Shown: positions 1 to 10,963 of the stretch, one piece after another | Position numbering within the stretch: position 1 is the first letter of the stretch | Layout of the letters: every line of letters starts with the position of its first letter | DNA from: Aricia agestis | Taxonomy: Eukaryota; Arthropoda; Insecta; Lepidoptera; Lycaenidae | Assembly (NCBI RefSeq): GCF_905147365.1 | Contig: NC_056407.1 | Span: 21,683,980-21,747,979 of the forward strand | Direction of reading: 5' to 3' | DNA: 64,000 nt | Made by a program: the position numbers and the translations under genes | Notes under the pieces: model-generated | Seen by the model: the letters and a program-made list of their open reading frames with translations, nothing else | Database searches by the model: none | Told to the model about the DNA's origin: nothing

Positions 1-178
1 CTGAACATAAAGTTTTCAAAGTTCCTGGGTCATGGATGTGTATTAAATATGTGTATCATATAATAAAAATCTTAAATGTAGTATAAAAGTGTTAAATATA
101 TTTCCGTTGTCTGGTACCCGTAACACAAGTCCCTCAGGTACTTAGCATGGGGCCAGACTGACGTGGTGTGAAGATATT
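1..178 (+). repeat. tRNA-derived SINE, 5' part cut by window edge
   Basis: Matches the body of the SINEs at 19310-19470, 48680-48790 and 53576-53835: AAAGTTTTCAAAGTTCCTGGG at the left, GGTACCCGTAACACAAGTCC in the middle, and GACTGACGTGGTGTGAAG at the right end. The tRNA-like head is missing. Confidence 0.75.
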
Positions 179-194
179 ATTATTTTAAAAAAAA

Positions 195-313
195 GTTATC
201 CCGGAACCCAAAGTGTTTCCATACCAAATTTCAGCAAAATCGGTTCAGCAGTTTGGGCGTGAAGAGGTAACAGACAGACAGACACACTTTCGCATTTATA
301 ATATTAGTATGGA
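195..313 (-). mobile_element. Helitron-like fragment with (GTCT)n
   Basis: Reads on the minus strand TCCATACTAATATTATAAAT, then a short GTCT run, then TTACCTCTTCACGCCCAAAC. This is the 5' end shared with many copies in the window (for example 25989-26231 and 43267-43484). Its 3' CTAG end is lost. Confidence 0.7.
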
Positions 314-1080
314 TACCACAGCTGTTATATTATAACAGTATAATATTATAATATAGCAATTAACATTTTCATACAAATGCACAGGGCTCAGGCGTATATG
401 CACAAGCAGGCACATTCAATTGTATAAACAAAAATATTATGAGGTATTCTGTACGGTACGTAAATATTATGTTTTAAGTAATGGACAAAAATTATTTTCA
501 TAACTAAGTATTTAATTTTAGAATTGCTTACAACGAACCTTACCATTAAAACATAAAAATTCAACATTTTATCATCTAAGATATTATCTTAAATGGATTT
601 ATTTAGTTGGCATTTAAAGTTGCAATTTTATTATAGTTATAATTCGCAGAATAATCATTTCGAATAAACAGCATGTTATTAACACCTAGGGGCAACGAGG
701 CGGAGATCACGATAAATAAATATTTATTTGTTCCCTAGTAATTGTTATTATCATCGTTATAATCATTTAAAGCTGATCGCACATTGTGTTGATAAAGGTG
801 CGATCACCTTTAGTGCTTCAAATTTTATAGTTTTCTGTTAAATATTTTTATGGCACTTCTCAAAAGTGTGGAAAATTGTAACCGCAATATAAATATACAA
901 ATAATATTATACAAGACGTGTTTACTGTTTATGTGTGTGTACGCCATGTTCAGGAAGATGAGTACTGTTTATGGATGCTGTACTGAAACCGAAGATATAA
1001 TATTACTGTGTATTATTTATATTGTACAGTATCTATGAATAGTTAATAATAAGTAATAACTATCGATGGAAGTATGGATT
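314..1080. other. Unassigned AT-rich intron sequence
   Basis: No exon, RNA gene or recognisable repeat seen. Confidence 0.4.
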
Positions 1081-1084
1081 TCCA

Positions 1085-1250
1085 TTCATACGTCTCATTA
1101 TTATAAATGCGAAACTGTGTATCTGTCTGTCTGTCTGTTACCTCTTCACGCCTAAATCACTGAACTGATTTTTCATAAAGGTACATAGATACTTTGAAGT
1201 AAAGGACATAGGACAACTCCGTTGCGTCAAAATTCGCGGGCAACATATAG
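1085..1250 (+). mobile_element. Helitron-like fragment with (GTCT)n
   Basis: ATTATAAATGCGAAACTGTG, a GTCT run, TTACCTCTTCACGCC and GGACATAGGA; then the 3' part (CTCCGTTGCGTCAAAATTCGC) with internal deletion. Confidence 0.65.
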
Positions 1251-1299
1251 TAATATTATAAAGCACTAGATGACACCTGCAAATATTTTTTCGGGATAA

Positions 1300-1346
1300 A
1301 AATATATTATATATATATATAATATATATATATAATATATTATACT
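1300..1346. repeat. (AT)n simple repeat
   Basis: Nearly pure A and T alternation. Confidence 0.9.
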
Positions 1347-1463
1347 ATACCTATGTCCATTCCCGGGAGTCAGGACTAAAAGTGTCGTCATACCCAGCAA
1401 AATCCTTTTGGCGGTTTAGGCGTGAAAAGGTAACAAACAAACAGACTTTTGCCTCTATATTCT

Positions 1464-1559
1464 TAGGGTTGATTCAAACCGCAACGCGACGCGTAGATGC
1501 ATTTCTTAATTTATATGTTGAAATCTGTCAAATCGCGTTGCGGTCTGAATTGACCCTTA
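1464..1559. mobile_element. MITE family 1 (TTA flanks), short copy
   Basis: Ends are inverted: GGGTTGATTCAAACCGCAAC at the left and GTTGCGGTCTGAATTGACCC at the right, between TTA trinucleotides. Same family at 2191-2361 and 3834-4174. TIR type and TTA flank suggest PIF/Harbinger. Confidence 0.75.
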
Positions 1560-2190
1560 TTATGAAGTATGATGTCAAATTCTATCTAGATAGTAGATAC
1601 TAAGGCAGAGTAGACAGAATGATAGAGTATGCCGACTTAGAACTGATGTTGAAATTTTTAAATTTGACGTATTATGACGAAAATCGTCGCTAGGGTTGTT
1701 AACTTGTTACCTACGAATTTAAAACTATGACATATTCGCTGGACGTGTTCCTCTTTGGTCGTATTGTTGTTTGTGTTTTGGCACATGTGATTAAAATTGT
1801 CAGAATCCAATTTTGAAATCTTTATTTTAAATATTTAAAAATAAATTATATCAGCCAGCGCGAGGCACATTCCGTTCATAATCCTAGTGAAACCCGACGA
1901 ATTTGACAGATATTGAAACCTGTCCGTTTCTTTGCAGTCGAACTACTGGTCCTTATTTCTATTGTGACTAAGGGCTCTGGGATTTTACATAGTTGCGAAA
2001 CATCGCGTAGGTCGCTGCATTTCCGTTCAGTGTTTTTAAACTTTGTACTGTGAATGGTGATTCACATTATGTTATGGAATGTTGCAATAATAAATTATAA
2101 TCCTACTGTTCTTTGGACTTTGATATGCTTAGTACGGACTACTCGTCAACAACATAAAGTGATAGCAATAAAATAAATTAAAAACAGTGA

Positions 2191-2361
2191 TTAAGGCTCA
2201 ATTCAGACCACAACGCGACGAGGCGAGGCGAGGCGCGGCGCGACCTAAATTTGTATGGATTTGACACATGTCGTCAGCGTAAAACGTCTTGCGAATCTGT
2301 CAAATCCATACTAATTTAGAAATGCATCTACGCGTCGCATTGCGGTCTGAAGCAACCCTTA
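2191..2361. mobile_element. MITE family 1, second copy
   Basis: GGCTCAATTCAGACCACAAC at left and GCATTGCGGTCTGAAGCAAC at right are inverted; both lie against TTA. An expanded GAGGC run (about 2220-2245) sits inside the left arm. Confidence 0.75.
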
Positions 2362-2711
2362 GTGTCAAGTCGTAACTTATGATTTATGAATTTTGCCAGA
2401 GATAGAGTTAATATACCGACAGATAGTTAGAGTTAGTCGTTAGAACACATTTTAAAACGCATTTTGGATGCTTGTTAAGTAAAGCAATGCTAGAGGATTG
2501 CCTTAAAAGGTAGACCTTTTATAAGATTCTCATAAAATATTGATAGGAAAAAATTATAAAGCATACTTACTCGGTGTTTGCTATAATCAACTCATAACTT
2601 ACCTGTGACTGTAATGTAGAGTTCTGAAAATACTTGTAACGAGTACGCCGTCGTGCCCCTATTATGCTTTAAAAAATCCTACTGTAAGGAATAATAGAAG
2701 TGTATAACTAT

Positions 2712-2846
2712 TAACCTACCAATATACAAAAATCAGCTGGTTAGGGTTCCGTTTTAGGGTACAGTAGTCAACCAAGTTTTGTTGATTACAGAACCCTAAA
2801 ACGGAACCGTAACCAGCTGTTTTTTTGTATATTGGTAGGTATAAAT
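2712..2846. mobile_element. Fold-back MITE related to MINE-2 ends
   Basis: Arms ACCTACCAATATACAAAAA and TTTTTGTATATTGGTAGGT are inverted; GGGTTCCGTTTTAGGG and its complement lie inside. About 60 bp of stem. Confidence 0.7.
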
Positions 2847-2899
2847 AAAACAATCCATATTTTAAGTCTATAAATAAAACAATCCATATTTTAAGTCCA
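2843..2899. repeat. Tandem duplication, 28-29 bp unit x2
   Basis: ATAAAACAATCCATATTTTA occurs twice in a row. Confidence 0.85.
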
Positions 2900-3085
2900 T
2901 CAAGTCAAAGTATGAAATCCTTTCTTTCTCTGTTAGCTACCACTTTCGAGATTTTTCGAAAATAAAAACGTTTTTCGTCTTATCAAAATGTACTCACAAA
3001 AAATTAGCTTGTACTCACAAAAAATAGCTTAACACAAAAAAAATGTTCTAGGGCTCCCGTACTATAAACTTGTATTTTATTTTAA

Positions 3086-3252
3086 CGTTGGTAGTGGCGG
3101 CTGAAAAGGAAGATCTTCCGACCGAGCGAGATAGCATGCTCGGTCAGGCCGAAGCCCACTGACGTCATTTCAGACGTTGTATATATCTTGCCGTTCTCCG
3201 AAACTTCGATAGCGCGATGCAGGAATGTTAGGCCAATTGTGGGTACCGCCAC
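3086..3252 (-). mobile_element. Solo LTR of the TRIM retrotransposon
   Basis: Reverse complement matches the two LTRs of the element at 32753-33386 along its whole length: TGTGGCGGTACCCACAATT start, TGACGTCA site, ACGTTAAA end, with a few substitutions. No internal region or second LTR is next to it, as expected after recombination between LTRs. Confidence 0.8.
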
Positions 3253-3551
3253 ATTAAGAAAAGGAAAAAAAACGAAACAAAATCGTTGTTATGTTTCAAA
3301 TGACTATAAGTACGCAGAAATGAACTTGGCGTCTACTTTTATATAGTTTATTTACAACGAATTGCTTAGTTCACTAAGGCATAATCCTGCACGTTTCCTG
3401 CACGTTTTTTGCAGTATACGTCTTAACGCATAAATAGTGGTGCATACAATCTGGATAGAACCATTCACACGTCGATTGTTCTGCACGCTTTTTTTTATTG
3501 ACTCACCAACTACCGAATGTTTGTTAAACTTTCACAATGTTATCATTCCAG

Positions 3552-3675
3552 AGGTCTAGACAGCTCCTCGTGCACCCAGGTGGTGCAGCTGTGCCGGAAC
3601 CTGGCGCACCAGGGTCGCACCATCCTTTGTACTGTCCACCAGCCATCCGCCACGCTCTTCGCCATGTTTGACCAG
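3552..3675 (+). CDS. ABCG exon a (D-loop, H-loop)
   Basis: Acceptor CAG at 3549-3551, donor GT at 3676. One base completes the previous codon, then 41 codons that include GLDSSSCTQ and TILCTVHQPSATLFAMFDQ. The histidine of VHQPS is the switch histidine of the ATPase. An alternative acceptor two bases later would break the frame unless the preceding exon differed. Confidence 0.9.
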
Positions 3676-6600
3676 GTATTCCATTTTTGAAAATTCCATT
3701 TCTCAGTAGTTTTGATGTGACGTAAAATAGCGATAGTACATAATAGCATTAAATATGAAATAGAACATTTTATTTGACTAATTAATCTATATTCTTCTAC
3801 TTCAAAGTACTGTTCATATATCCGTGTACCGGTTTAAGGGGCAATTCAGACCGCAACGCAACGAATAGATGCATTTCTAAAGTATGGATTTGACAGATTT
3901 GCGACACGTCTCAGTGTCTAAACAGGCCGAAAAAACGCGGCTGAAGTTCCGTATGATTACGACTGCATGTATTTTAAATTACCGATGACACACCATGCCG
4001 AAATTACGTCGCGTTAAATTGTATGCGTTTGACACTGCTGACGTAATCATGCGGAACTTCGGCCGCGTAACTTCGGCATGGTGTGTGTAGACACTCAAGC
4101 TCACGAAATCTGTCAATTCAGTACAAATTTAGAAATGCAATCTACGCGTCCCATTGCGGTCTGAATTGACCCTTAGTCGACGGTTCATAAGACCAAGCCA
4201 GCAAGTAAGAATTAGTTATGTGCCCAAGTGTTTTTTACCAACTCCATCTTAACAAATTTGGAAACAACATATTTAATGTGGTTTCGTGGAAGGAGCTCAA
4301 ACCCTTGACGTCGAATTCAGGCACAAAAGGCTCAGACACTCAACCACGGAGGCGTCGTCATCCATACTATAAACTATTTGTTTTACATGGAGTTTTTTAA
4401 CTAATTTAGGTAACTTAATTTCGCAGGTGTACGTGTTATCTGCCGGCCGCTGTCTCTACCAAGGGACTACCAGGAATGTTGTTCCGTATCTGGAACAGGC
4501 GGGCATACCGTGCCCTATTTACCACAATCCTGCCGATTATAGTAAGTATTTTGTAACCAGGGGGGTGAGCTAAAATCTTTTTGTTTGAAAATGTATGGAA
4601 TTGACATAAGACGAGTCGAACGTTAACGTCTTATTAACGAACGGTTATGTCAATTCCATACATTTTCATCGGCGATTCTATAACGAAGCGAAAACGAAAA
4701 GAATTTGGCTCACCTCCTGTGTTTTCCTTATTATTATTTATCGTTATCTTTTGCCTTTATTATATGTGTACATAATACGGTCTCCACACGTTGGTCCATG
4801 ATGGACAAAATATACAGAGTTCGAACGTATTGAGGAGCGTAATATTCGAGTTTAATTTTCCTTAATCGACATCGATTGTGCATACTGTAGACAGGTGCAT
4901 AATACTGGTTTGTTCTTCATGGCTTTGCATCATGGGCGAACTTACAGATTGGCCTCATTGTCCTTCCTTCCATCCTTTAATGCATATAAAAAACTTAAAT
5001 AAATAGTTTGAGTTATAAGGAAGGTTGGTCGTTCAAAATCATCAACCAATAAATTTTATGCTTCTGTTTTGTTATCAACGACCTTGGATGTCTAGTGACA
5101 AGCAATAAGCAAGAAAATCAAATTGTTTGCTTTAGAATTTAGACAAAGAATTTATAGAAACCTTTAATGATACGCTCTACTTACCCTGCACAGAATACTC
5201 TCAATATAATATTTTAAGTCACAAATTATGCTGCAACGTGTTTGCTAAAACTAGAAAGACATTCAATAAGCGAAACAATAAAACTTCATAATAATAACTA
5301 GATGACGTCCACAACTCCGTTGCGCCAAAACTCGTTTATCGCGTACCGTACATTTTTCCGGGATAAAAAGTATCCTATGTCCTTTCCCGGGACTCAAAGT
5401 ATCTTCATGCCAAATTTCAGCAAAATCGGTCCAGCGGTTTGGGCGTGAAGAGGTAACAGACAGACAGACACACTTTCGCATTTATAATATTAGTATGCAT
5501 ATATGAGCTCAGTTACTGATAATCTTCAAATTGCAACAAAAACCAACAACCTTAAGGATACACCTCGACTGCTTTATTTCTGATAATGCGCGTGTAATAA
5601 ATTGGATCTATCTATGTAATGTATCTGTAGCATCGAGGATTACGTAGACATCAAAATGATCTTGCATTTTTGTATTTCATGAAACCACCTCACGTGTATA
5701 TAGCATGGTCACAGATAGCATGGTAGACTTCAAAATGATTAAGCAATTTTTGTACTTAGTTCTTAAAACTAACTTTTAAGCCGTAACTTTAAGCAATAAC
5801 TATCAAGTTCTTGATTCCAATTTCAGTAACTATCATTTTTTTTCGAGCTAGGCATGGCGTTGACTGTCATAGTAGTTATGTTAACCCTAATTATATGAAC
5901 ATCTTGCTTCTTAACAAATAATGTAGATAGCGGGTTATCTTTAACAAATTTCCTCTCTTTTATGACAGTAATCGAGCTAGCCTGCGGGGAGTACGGCGAC
6001 GACAAAATGGAGGTTCTAACGACAAAGATCGAGAACGGCAAAGCGTTAGAATGGTTCGACGATCCGGAGACGATACCGACGATGGAGGAACTGAGAAAGC
6101 AGTACCCGCTGACGTCGCTGAAGGACCAAGATGGCGGCTCCGGGAGTGAGGAGACGTCGCAGTCCAACCAGCGCTCCGTGCTCATCAAACGAGGGTTCAT
6201 GAAAGCGAAGCGGGATCCGGTAAGTTTACAAGACTTTAGTTAAATAGCGGTGATTAACCCATCAATATCCCCAAGCGACACCCGGCTGTCGCATAACAAT
6301 CTATTGTGTCTGCGATTCCCACGATTAAGGTACAAAAGTTAATATAAAATGTTAGTATGAAATTCTGCGCCTCGTATCGCCATTTTTATTGGTGAAATAG
6401 GTAATGTAAAGGGAAATTAAGTTTAACTAAAATGTGTAATTAAGCTAGCTGATGTTCAGAGAATAATATAAAAAAAATATGTCTTTTAAGATTCAACAAC
6501 TAGCAGTTTAGAATCTCTATGTATGATCTAGTAATGACTAGTTTAATTCAATAGTACATCCTAACTACAAGCACCTATTACGGCTGTTTTAAACTTGGAC

Positions 6601-9600
6601 TTTAATTAACATGCAATAAACAAGTAATTGGTTTCTCGTTTATGGAATCAAAGTTCGTACAAACTTGTTACTTCTTAATCAATATCAATTGAATAAGACA
6701 TATTGGTTAAGATTATTTCCTTTAGTGCATTTAAAAAATATTTAAAAAGGAAATTGATACGATTACGATCCTTGCCATGTGTGACAGGAATTGAAAGTCG
6801 GGACCACGTCGGGACCGACCTACAGCAACTTGTGGTCAGTCTATGGCCAGTCTTAAACATAAAATTTTGACATATTTTAAATCATGTCATATAATTTAAT
6901 TCATGTCAAAGCAATGATATTCTATGTTACTAATTGTGTCAAAGTGTGACAAAAATAATTATAATTTTTGTCACACTTTTCTTGACTTGAAGTTAAGTAT
7001 AAATTGCTACCAGTCTAATCTTAGTCTTAGTCACAGTCGGAAAAGAAACCAAAACCCTGCTTTATCTTCCAGACGATGACCCACCTGCGTCTGATGGTGA
7101 ACGTGGTAGTGGGCATAATGCTGGGCGCGCTGTTCATCAACGCCGGCAACGAGGGCTCCCGAGTGCTGGAGAACTACAACTTGCTGTTCGCCATACTCAT
7201 GCACCACATGATGTCGCCCATGATGCTCACTATACTCACCTGTAAGTCACCAACGTATATGATGCTCACTATAGTCACCTGCAGTAAGTCACCAACGTCA
7301 TTTTAACTAAGAAACTGACTTCAAACGGTATTTGCTTTCATAATTATCATCATCAGCCTATTACCTCCCTTAATGATCGCCACTCTAACATTTTCTGTCA
7401 ATGGCGAAGTATCTTCTTTTCAACAAAATGTTTTTTTTTTAATTTCTGACATAAATTCTTAGTCTAAGTCAATTGCACTATTATAAACCCTACTACATTA
7501 CCTATAATTTTAAATAAGTAATTTTAAATGTATTTTCATTTATACATATTATAAAACAAAGTCGCTTTTTTTTCTCTCATGTCCCTTTGTTCCCTTTAAA
7601 CTACGCAACGGATTTTAATGATTCTTTCAGTGTTAGATAGCCCTCACGCTAAGACTAATAGGAGAATGTGGAAAAACGGGGGAAATTATTTGAAAGGGCT
7701 TATCTCGCGAACTACTGGAGTAATTTTTATGTTATTTGGCACAGATAAGAAGTAGACCACGTGAAGGATCATCATAGGCTATCGAATTTAATCATTTTTT
7801 CAGTGGCTATATATTTTATACCCGTGCGACGCCGGGGCGGGTCGCTAGTTTCTTTATAAAAAGGATATATTTATGGAGGAAAATTCTTGAGTAGTTTTGG
7901 CCCCAGAGTCCAGTAACTACGCAGCGGTTTTCATAAGAGCTAATGATAGATTAGCTGGATTAGTAGAATTAGATTTGATAATAGTAGACAAGATGTTTAT
8001 CCCTTTTTAAAGAAAAATACAAACTAGCTTAAGCTTTTCCGTTGAGAAACTATAATTTTGTTTAAGAGAATTTTCTCTATTATAAAGCGTCCACTGCTGA
8101 AACTTTTACAATAATTGACTTCCGTTGTTTTCAGTCCCCTCCGAGATGTCAATACTCCTGAAGGAACACTTTAACCGCTGGTACTCGCTGGGCTCCTACT
8201 ATATATCGATCACTCTAGTCGATCTACCCATATCGGTATGTACCATTGTATTTTTTTTTTGTTTCTTTTTGTCCGACGGGAGGACTTTAGAGCCCTGATG
8301 TCACTGCGACCCAAATGCACTTATTGTGACTCATTTGCATTAGAGTACATTCCCGAAGTAAGAAGCTACAAACGTGCTATTTGTAGCGCTCTATGCACCT
8401 GTTTCTGCTCGTTGTAGAGTCAAGTCAGGACAGTCAAGGCAAATTTAAAGAGGTGTCCATGTATTAAAGAATTGCTAATGCACCATCTCATTTACCTTAC
8501 CGATGTTTTTTTCTATTCCAGATAGTATCATGCGCAATATTCAGCGTCATAGTGTATCTCATGTCGTCGCAGCCGCTAGACGCGGCGCGTTTCGCCATGT
8601 TTTTCGCCATCTCGCTCTACACCGTCCTTGTCGCACAGAGCTTCGGACTGATGATTGGTGCTGTGTTCGATGTCGTTGTGAGTATTGCTATTGAAAAACC
8701 CTTTGTTACCCATTTGGAAACGTTCCAGAAAATCACCCGTAAATACAAGATAGTTATGGCTTTTATGTAAAGGCAATATTATCTAGACGCTAGATGTGTA
8801 AGTACCATCGAGGAAATTGATTCCTAGGCAGTTGACAGACCAACGTTATTTGGTCGAATACTTATGTCAATTCAATGTTAATTGTGATCTGTCGGCTGGG
8901 TTTGACGTAACGTGACCAAACTACTTATGTCCCCGATTTGCATAGGAATCAACTTCTCTGATAGTACATAAGACATACTCTCAATGAAAAATTAAATCAA
9001 TCTGACAGAAAATAGAGTTGAAAATGAAGGCTAGGCAAGCTCAGAAACTATAGTTCTTATTGATAATCGAGCCTGGATATGCCATTTCATTGCCTACACA
9101 ATATTTTCGAATATCATAAAACTTTTTCAGAAAATCGTATTAAAAAAACCGGCCAAGTGAGTCTCGGGCCACGCGCAATATAGGGTTCCGTAGTACCGCT
9201 AGTTTTGTTTTTTTGTATGGTCAATGAATGTACATTTATTTAAACGTATTTTACACTTACTAACAACATCATTTCAGTTACTTTAAAAGGAATTTGAACG
9301 TTGTACTTCTCCGAATTTACATTTTTATTAGTTGATCGACTATTACTCAATAACTTATGAAGTCTTCTTAGCCGTGATAGTTTTCCTTTTAAATTCAGCA
9401 TATTTCCTACTCCCGTGAATTTATTCACATTTCCAGAAGCAACCGTTTACCTGGTAGAAGGGACTAAGTACACTGGACTCTAACGATTTTTTACACTTTA
9501 AAACTTAATATTTCACAAACAGATCCCTAAATCGTAAAATGATCTATGAATAGTGAATACTCATAATATTTTTAAGAAACCTATCCAACGACACCCCACA

Positions 9601-10815
9601 CGATGGGGTGGACGCGAAAAAAAATTCCATCCCCGCTTCATATGTAAAATGAAAGGTACTTACCATGAAAAACTGGTATTTTGGCAAAAGAAACCTTTTG
9701 CCAAAATACCAGCTAATACCTTTAACGACGCTTTTATCTCGGTAACATTATAACATTTATATTCCAGAACGGCACATTCGTGGGTCCCGTTTTATCGGTA
9801 CCCATGATGATGTTCGCGGGCTTCGGTGTGACTCTGCGCGACCTGCCGCCGTACCTGGCCTGGGGTTCCTACGTGTCCTACCTGCGGTACGGCCTGGAGG
9901 GCTACATCGCGGCTATCTACGGCCTGGACAGGCCCATGTTGGCCTGTAATGATGATGAATACTGCCATTATAGGTGAGTGATATGCACTTTAAACCATCA
10001 GGGAAATATGAAAATTGCTATAATATTATGGGAAATATATTTTGGTTGGGTAATGTTAAGGTGACATCCCTCGACTGAATTATGTACTAATATGAATTTT
10101 ATCTCACAATGCATAAGCACTTGCACATTATATTGGAGCCATAGTTCATGTTTGTAACATTTACCATATACTTAAGTGCCGAAGCATGGGAGAGTCATGC
10201 TTCGGCACGAATGGGCCGGCTCGACCGGATAAATACCACGTTCTCACAGAAAACCGGCATGAAACAGCGCTTGCGCTGTGTTTCGCCGAGTGAGTGAGTT
10301 TACCGGAGGCCCAATCCCCTACCCTATTCCGTTTCCTATCCTCTCCTATTCCCTTCCCTTCCCTACCCTCCCCTATTACCCTATTCCCTCTTAAAAGGCC
10401 GGCAACGCACATGCAGCTCTTCTGATGCTTCAGGTGACCCGTTTGCTCGTTTGCCCCTTATTTCTTAAAAAAAAGTCCAAGTCAAAATAAGACAATGAAA
10501 GTCCAGTGAATAAAAAAAACAATTATTATTAGAATTATAAAATCAGGATTTAGCGACAAAATTTTAACTGCCGGGAAAAAATGAGTAGTTAGGAAGTAAA
10601 ACTTCGCGATTTCCGCACGATTAACATTATCTCGACACCTCGCAACAGATACTAACAAAATATCGTCCTACAGGTACCCCCGCACGTTCCTGACCGACAT
10701 CGCGATGTCCCCCCACAACTTCTGGTGGGACATCCTGGCGCTGACCGTCACTCTCCTGGTGCTGCGGACGGCCGCCTTCCTCCTCCTCAAGTGGAAGATC
10801 ACCGCCGTGCGATAA
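3552..10815 (+). CDS. ABCG-family half transporter (ABCG1/ABCG4-like), 3' part, 8 exons
   Basis: C-terminal 420 residues of an ABC transporter of subfamily G, a membrane half-transporter that dimerises and uses ATP to export lipids or other hydrophobic compounds. Exons: 3552-3675, 4427-4541, 5969-6219, 7073-7241, 8135-8235, 8522-8677, 9768-9973, 10674-10815; all have GT-AG junctions and phases that join without a stop. The first exon opens at the D-loop (GLDSSS) and includes the H-loop (TVHQPSATLF); then come the linker (NPADY, IELACGEYGDD) and about six hydrophobic segments in exons 4-8, ending RTAAFLLLKWKITAVR. The order is ATPase before membrane domain, as usual in ABCG. Walker A, signature and Walker B must lie left of the window, so the gene is cut by the edge and not a pseudogene. 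The extracellular segment with CNDDEYCHYR matches the ABCG1/ABCG4 group. The substrate is not predictable from this sequence. Confidence 0.93.
3834..4174. mobile_element. MITE family 1, copy split by another MITE
   Basis: Outer ends GGGGCAATTCAGACCGCAAC and TGCGGTCTGAATTGACCC lie against TTA. The middle is occupied by a different element (3913-4095). Confidence 0.75.
3913..4095. mobile_element. Nested MITE with TIR AGTGTCTA
   Basis: Inverted ends of about 55-60 bp: AGTGTCTAAACAGGCCGAA... against the complement of ...TGTGTGTAGACACT, each continuing into a CCGAAGTTCCG.ATGATTACG arm. No other copy in the window. Confidence 0.75.
4427..4541 (+). CDS. ABCG exon b
   Basis: Acceptor TCGCAG ends at 4426 and donor GTAAGT starts at 4542. 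Codes VYVLSAGRCLYQGTTRNVV..., the end of the nucleotide-binding domain, up to NPADY. Phase 0 in, one base left over. Confidence 0.92.
4558..4720. mobile_element. MITE family 2 (GGCGATTCTATAACGAAG), partial
   Basis: Shares CATACATTTTCATCGGCGAT and TCTATAACGAAGCGAAAACG with the full copy at 42028-42216; most of the left arm is deleted. Lies 16 bases after the donor of ABCG exon b. Confidence 0.75.
4721..5296. other. Unassigned intron sequence
   Basis: No exon or repeat recognised. Confidence 0.4.
5298..5497 (-). mobile_element. Short Helitron, minus strand
   Basis: Minus-strand 3' end CTAG at 5298-5301 after A5297; 5' end in the conserved ACTAATATTATAAATGCGAA block with a GTCT run. About 200 bp, so non-autonomous. 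Confidence 0.75.
5500..5960. other. Unassigned intron sequence
   Basis: Nothing recognised. Confidence 0.4.
5969..6219 (+). CDS. ABCG exon c (linker)
   Basis: Acceptor GACAG ends at 5968, donor GTAAGT at 6220. Completes NPADYI and continues IELACGEYGDDKMEV; then a charged linker rich in E, D and S leads to KRGFMKAKRDP just before the first membrane segment. In phase with both neighbours. Confidence 0.92.
6220..7072. other. ABCG intron c; contains a small palindrome
   Basis: Mostly unassigned. At about 6941-6979 AAGTGTGACAAAAATAATTA is followed by its near-complement (TTTTTGTCACACTT), a 39-bp palindrome. Confidence 0.5.
7073..7241 (+). CDS. ABCG exon d (TM1-TM2)
   Basis: Acceptor TTCCAG ends at 7072, donor GTAAGT at 7242. 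Codes TMTHLRLMVNVVVGIMLGAL and a second hydrophobic stretch (LLFAILMHHMMSPMMLTIL). Directly after the donor a partial duplicate of the exon end (ATGATGCTCACTATA..C, 7260-7286) appears in the intron, a small local duplication. Confidence 0.92.
7543..7848 (+). mobile_element. Helitron of a second family, plus strand
   Basis: 3' end GGCGGGTCGCTAG followed by T, preceded by a GC hairpin (GCGACGCCGGGGCGGGTCGC). The inside shares GTGTTAGATAG and TTATCTCGCGAACTACTGGAG with the element at 52038-52554. The 5' limit is approximate. Confidence 0.6.
8135..8235 (+). CDS. ABCG exon e
   Basis: Acceptor TTTCAG ends at 8134, donor GTATGT at 8236. Codes FPSEMSILLKEHFNRWYSLG and YYISITLVDLPIS, the conserved coupling segment of ABCG membrane domains (EH.N.WYS..AYY in relatives). 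Confidence 0.92.
8522..8677 (+). CDS. ABCG exon f (TM3-TM4)
   Basis: Acceptor TTCCAG ends at 8521, donor GTGAGT at 8678. Exactly 52 codons, phase 0 at both ends: IVSCAIFSVIVYLMSSQP, then MFFAISLYTVLVAQSFGLMI. Confidence 0.92.
8815..8964. mobile_element. MITE family 3 (TA flanks), copy 1
   Basis: 150 bp between TA dinucleotides. Ends CCATCGAGGAAATTGATTCC and GGAATCAACTTCTCTGATAG are inverted. A second copy in opposite orientation is at 40905-41060. TA target and TIR suggest Tc1/mariner. Confidence 0.85.
9141..9670 (+). repeat. Interspersed repeat C, copy without insertion
   Basis: Begins AACCGGCCAAGTGAGTCTCG and CGCAATATAGGGTTCCGTAG; aligns throughout with 40811-41625. At the GTCAATGAATGTACATTT site (near 9225-9240) it lacks the MITE that sits in the other copy. 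MINE-2-like left end. Confidence 0.8.
9673..9712. repeat. Perfect hairpin, 18-bp stem
   Basis: CTGGTATTTTGGCAAAAG and its exact complement with a 4-base loop, at the point where repeat C ends. Confidence 0.9.
9768..9973 (+). CDS. ABCG exon g (TM5, extracellular segment)
   Basis: Acceptor ATTCCAG ends at 9767, donor GTGAGT at 9974. Codes NGTFVGPVLSVPMMMFAGFG, then YLRYGLEGYIAAIYGLDR and the cysteine-bearing CNDDEYCHY region typical of the large external loop of ABCG1/4 proteins. Confidence 0.93.
10185..10476 (+). mobile_element. Pyrimidine-rich SINE (Metulj-like), copy 1
   Basis: GCTTCGGCACGAATGGGCCG head, GAGTGAGTTTACCGGAGGCC, CCCTACC/CCCTTCC tract, GGCCGGCAACGCAC, GTGACCCGTTTGCTCGTTTG and an A-rich tail. 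Lacks the usual GCGAGTGTCCATGGGCGACG segment, a 35-base internal deletion. In the last ABCG intron. Family name from memory. Confidence 0.85.
10674..10815 (+). CDS. ABCG last coding exon (TM6, stop)
   Basis: Acceptor CTACAG ends at 10673. Codes YPRTFLTDIAMSPHNFWWDI, then a long hydrophobic segment and LKWKITAVR; stop TAA at 10813-10815. Confidence 0.93.
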
Positions 10816-10963
10816 CTTCACTTCGCATAGTTCGTGCTGACTTCGGGCCGTAGTCAAAATGCATTAGCAGCATTTGCCAGTTACTATAGTGAAGTAAGAT
10901 GTCAAAAATGTATGGGATTCACCAGCAGTATTTCCGGACGTAAAGTAAAACTCCAAGAGCGTA

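Noticed and set aside
850..1038. Small open frame in the first ABCG intron
   Set aside because: No domain, no splice fit, AT-driven composition; chance frame.
8503..8776. Several overlapping frames on both strands at the ABCG exon f
   Set aside because: Only the frame that continues the ABCG membrane domain matches a family; the others are shadows.
3552..10815. ABCG gene as a truncated pseudogene
   Set aside because: All eight exons join in phase without stops; the N-terminal half is simply beyond the window edge.
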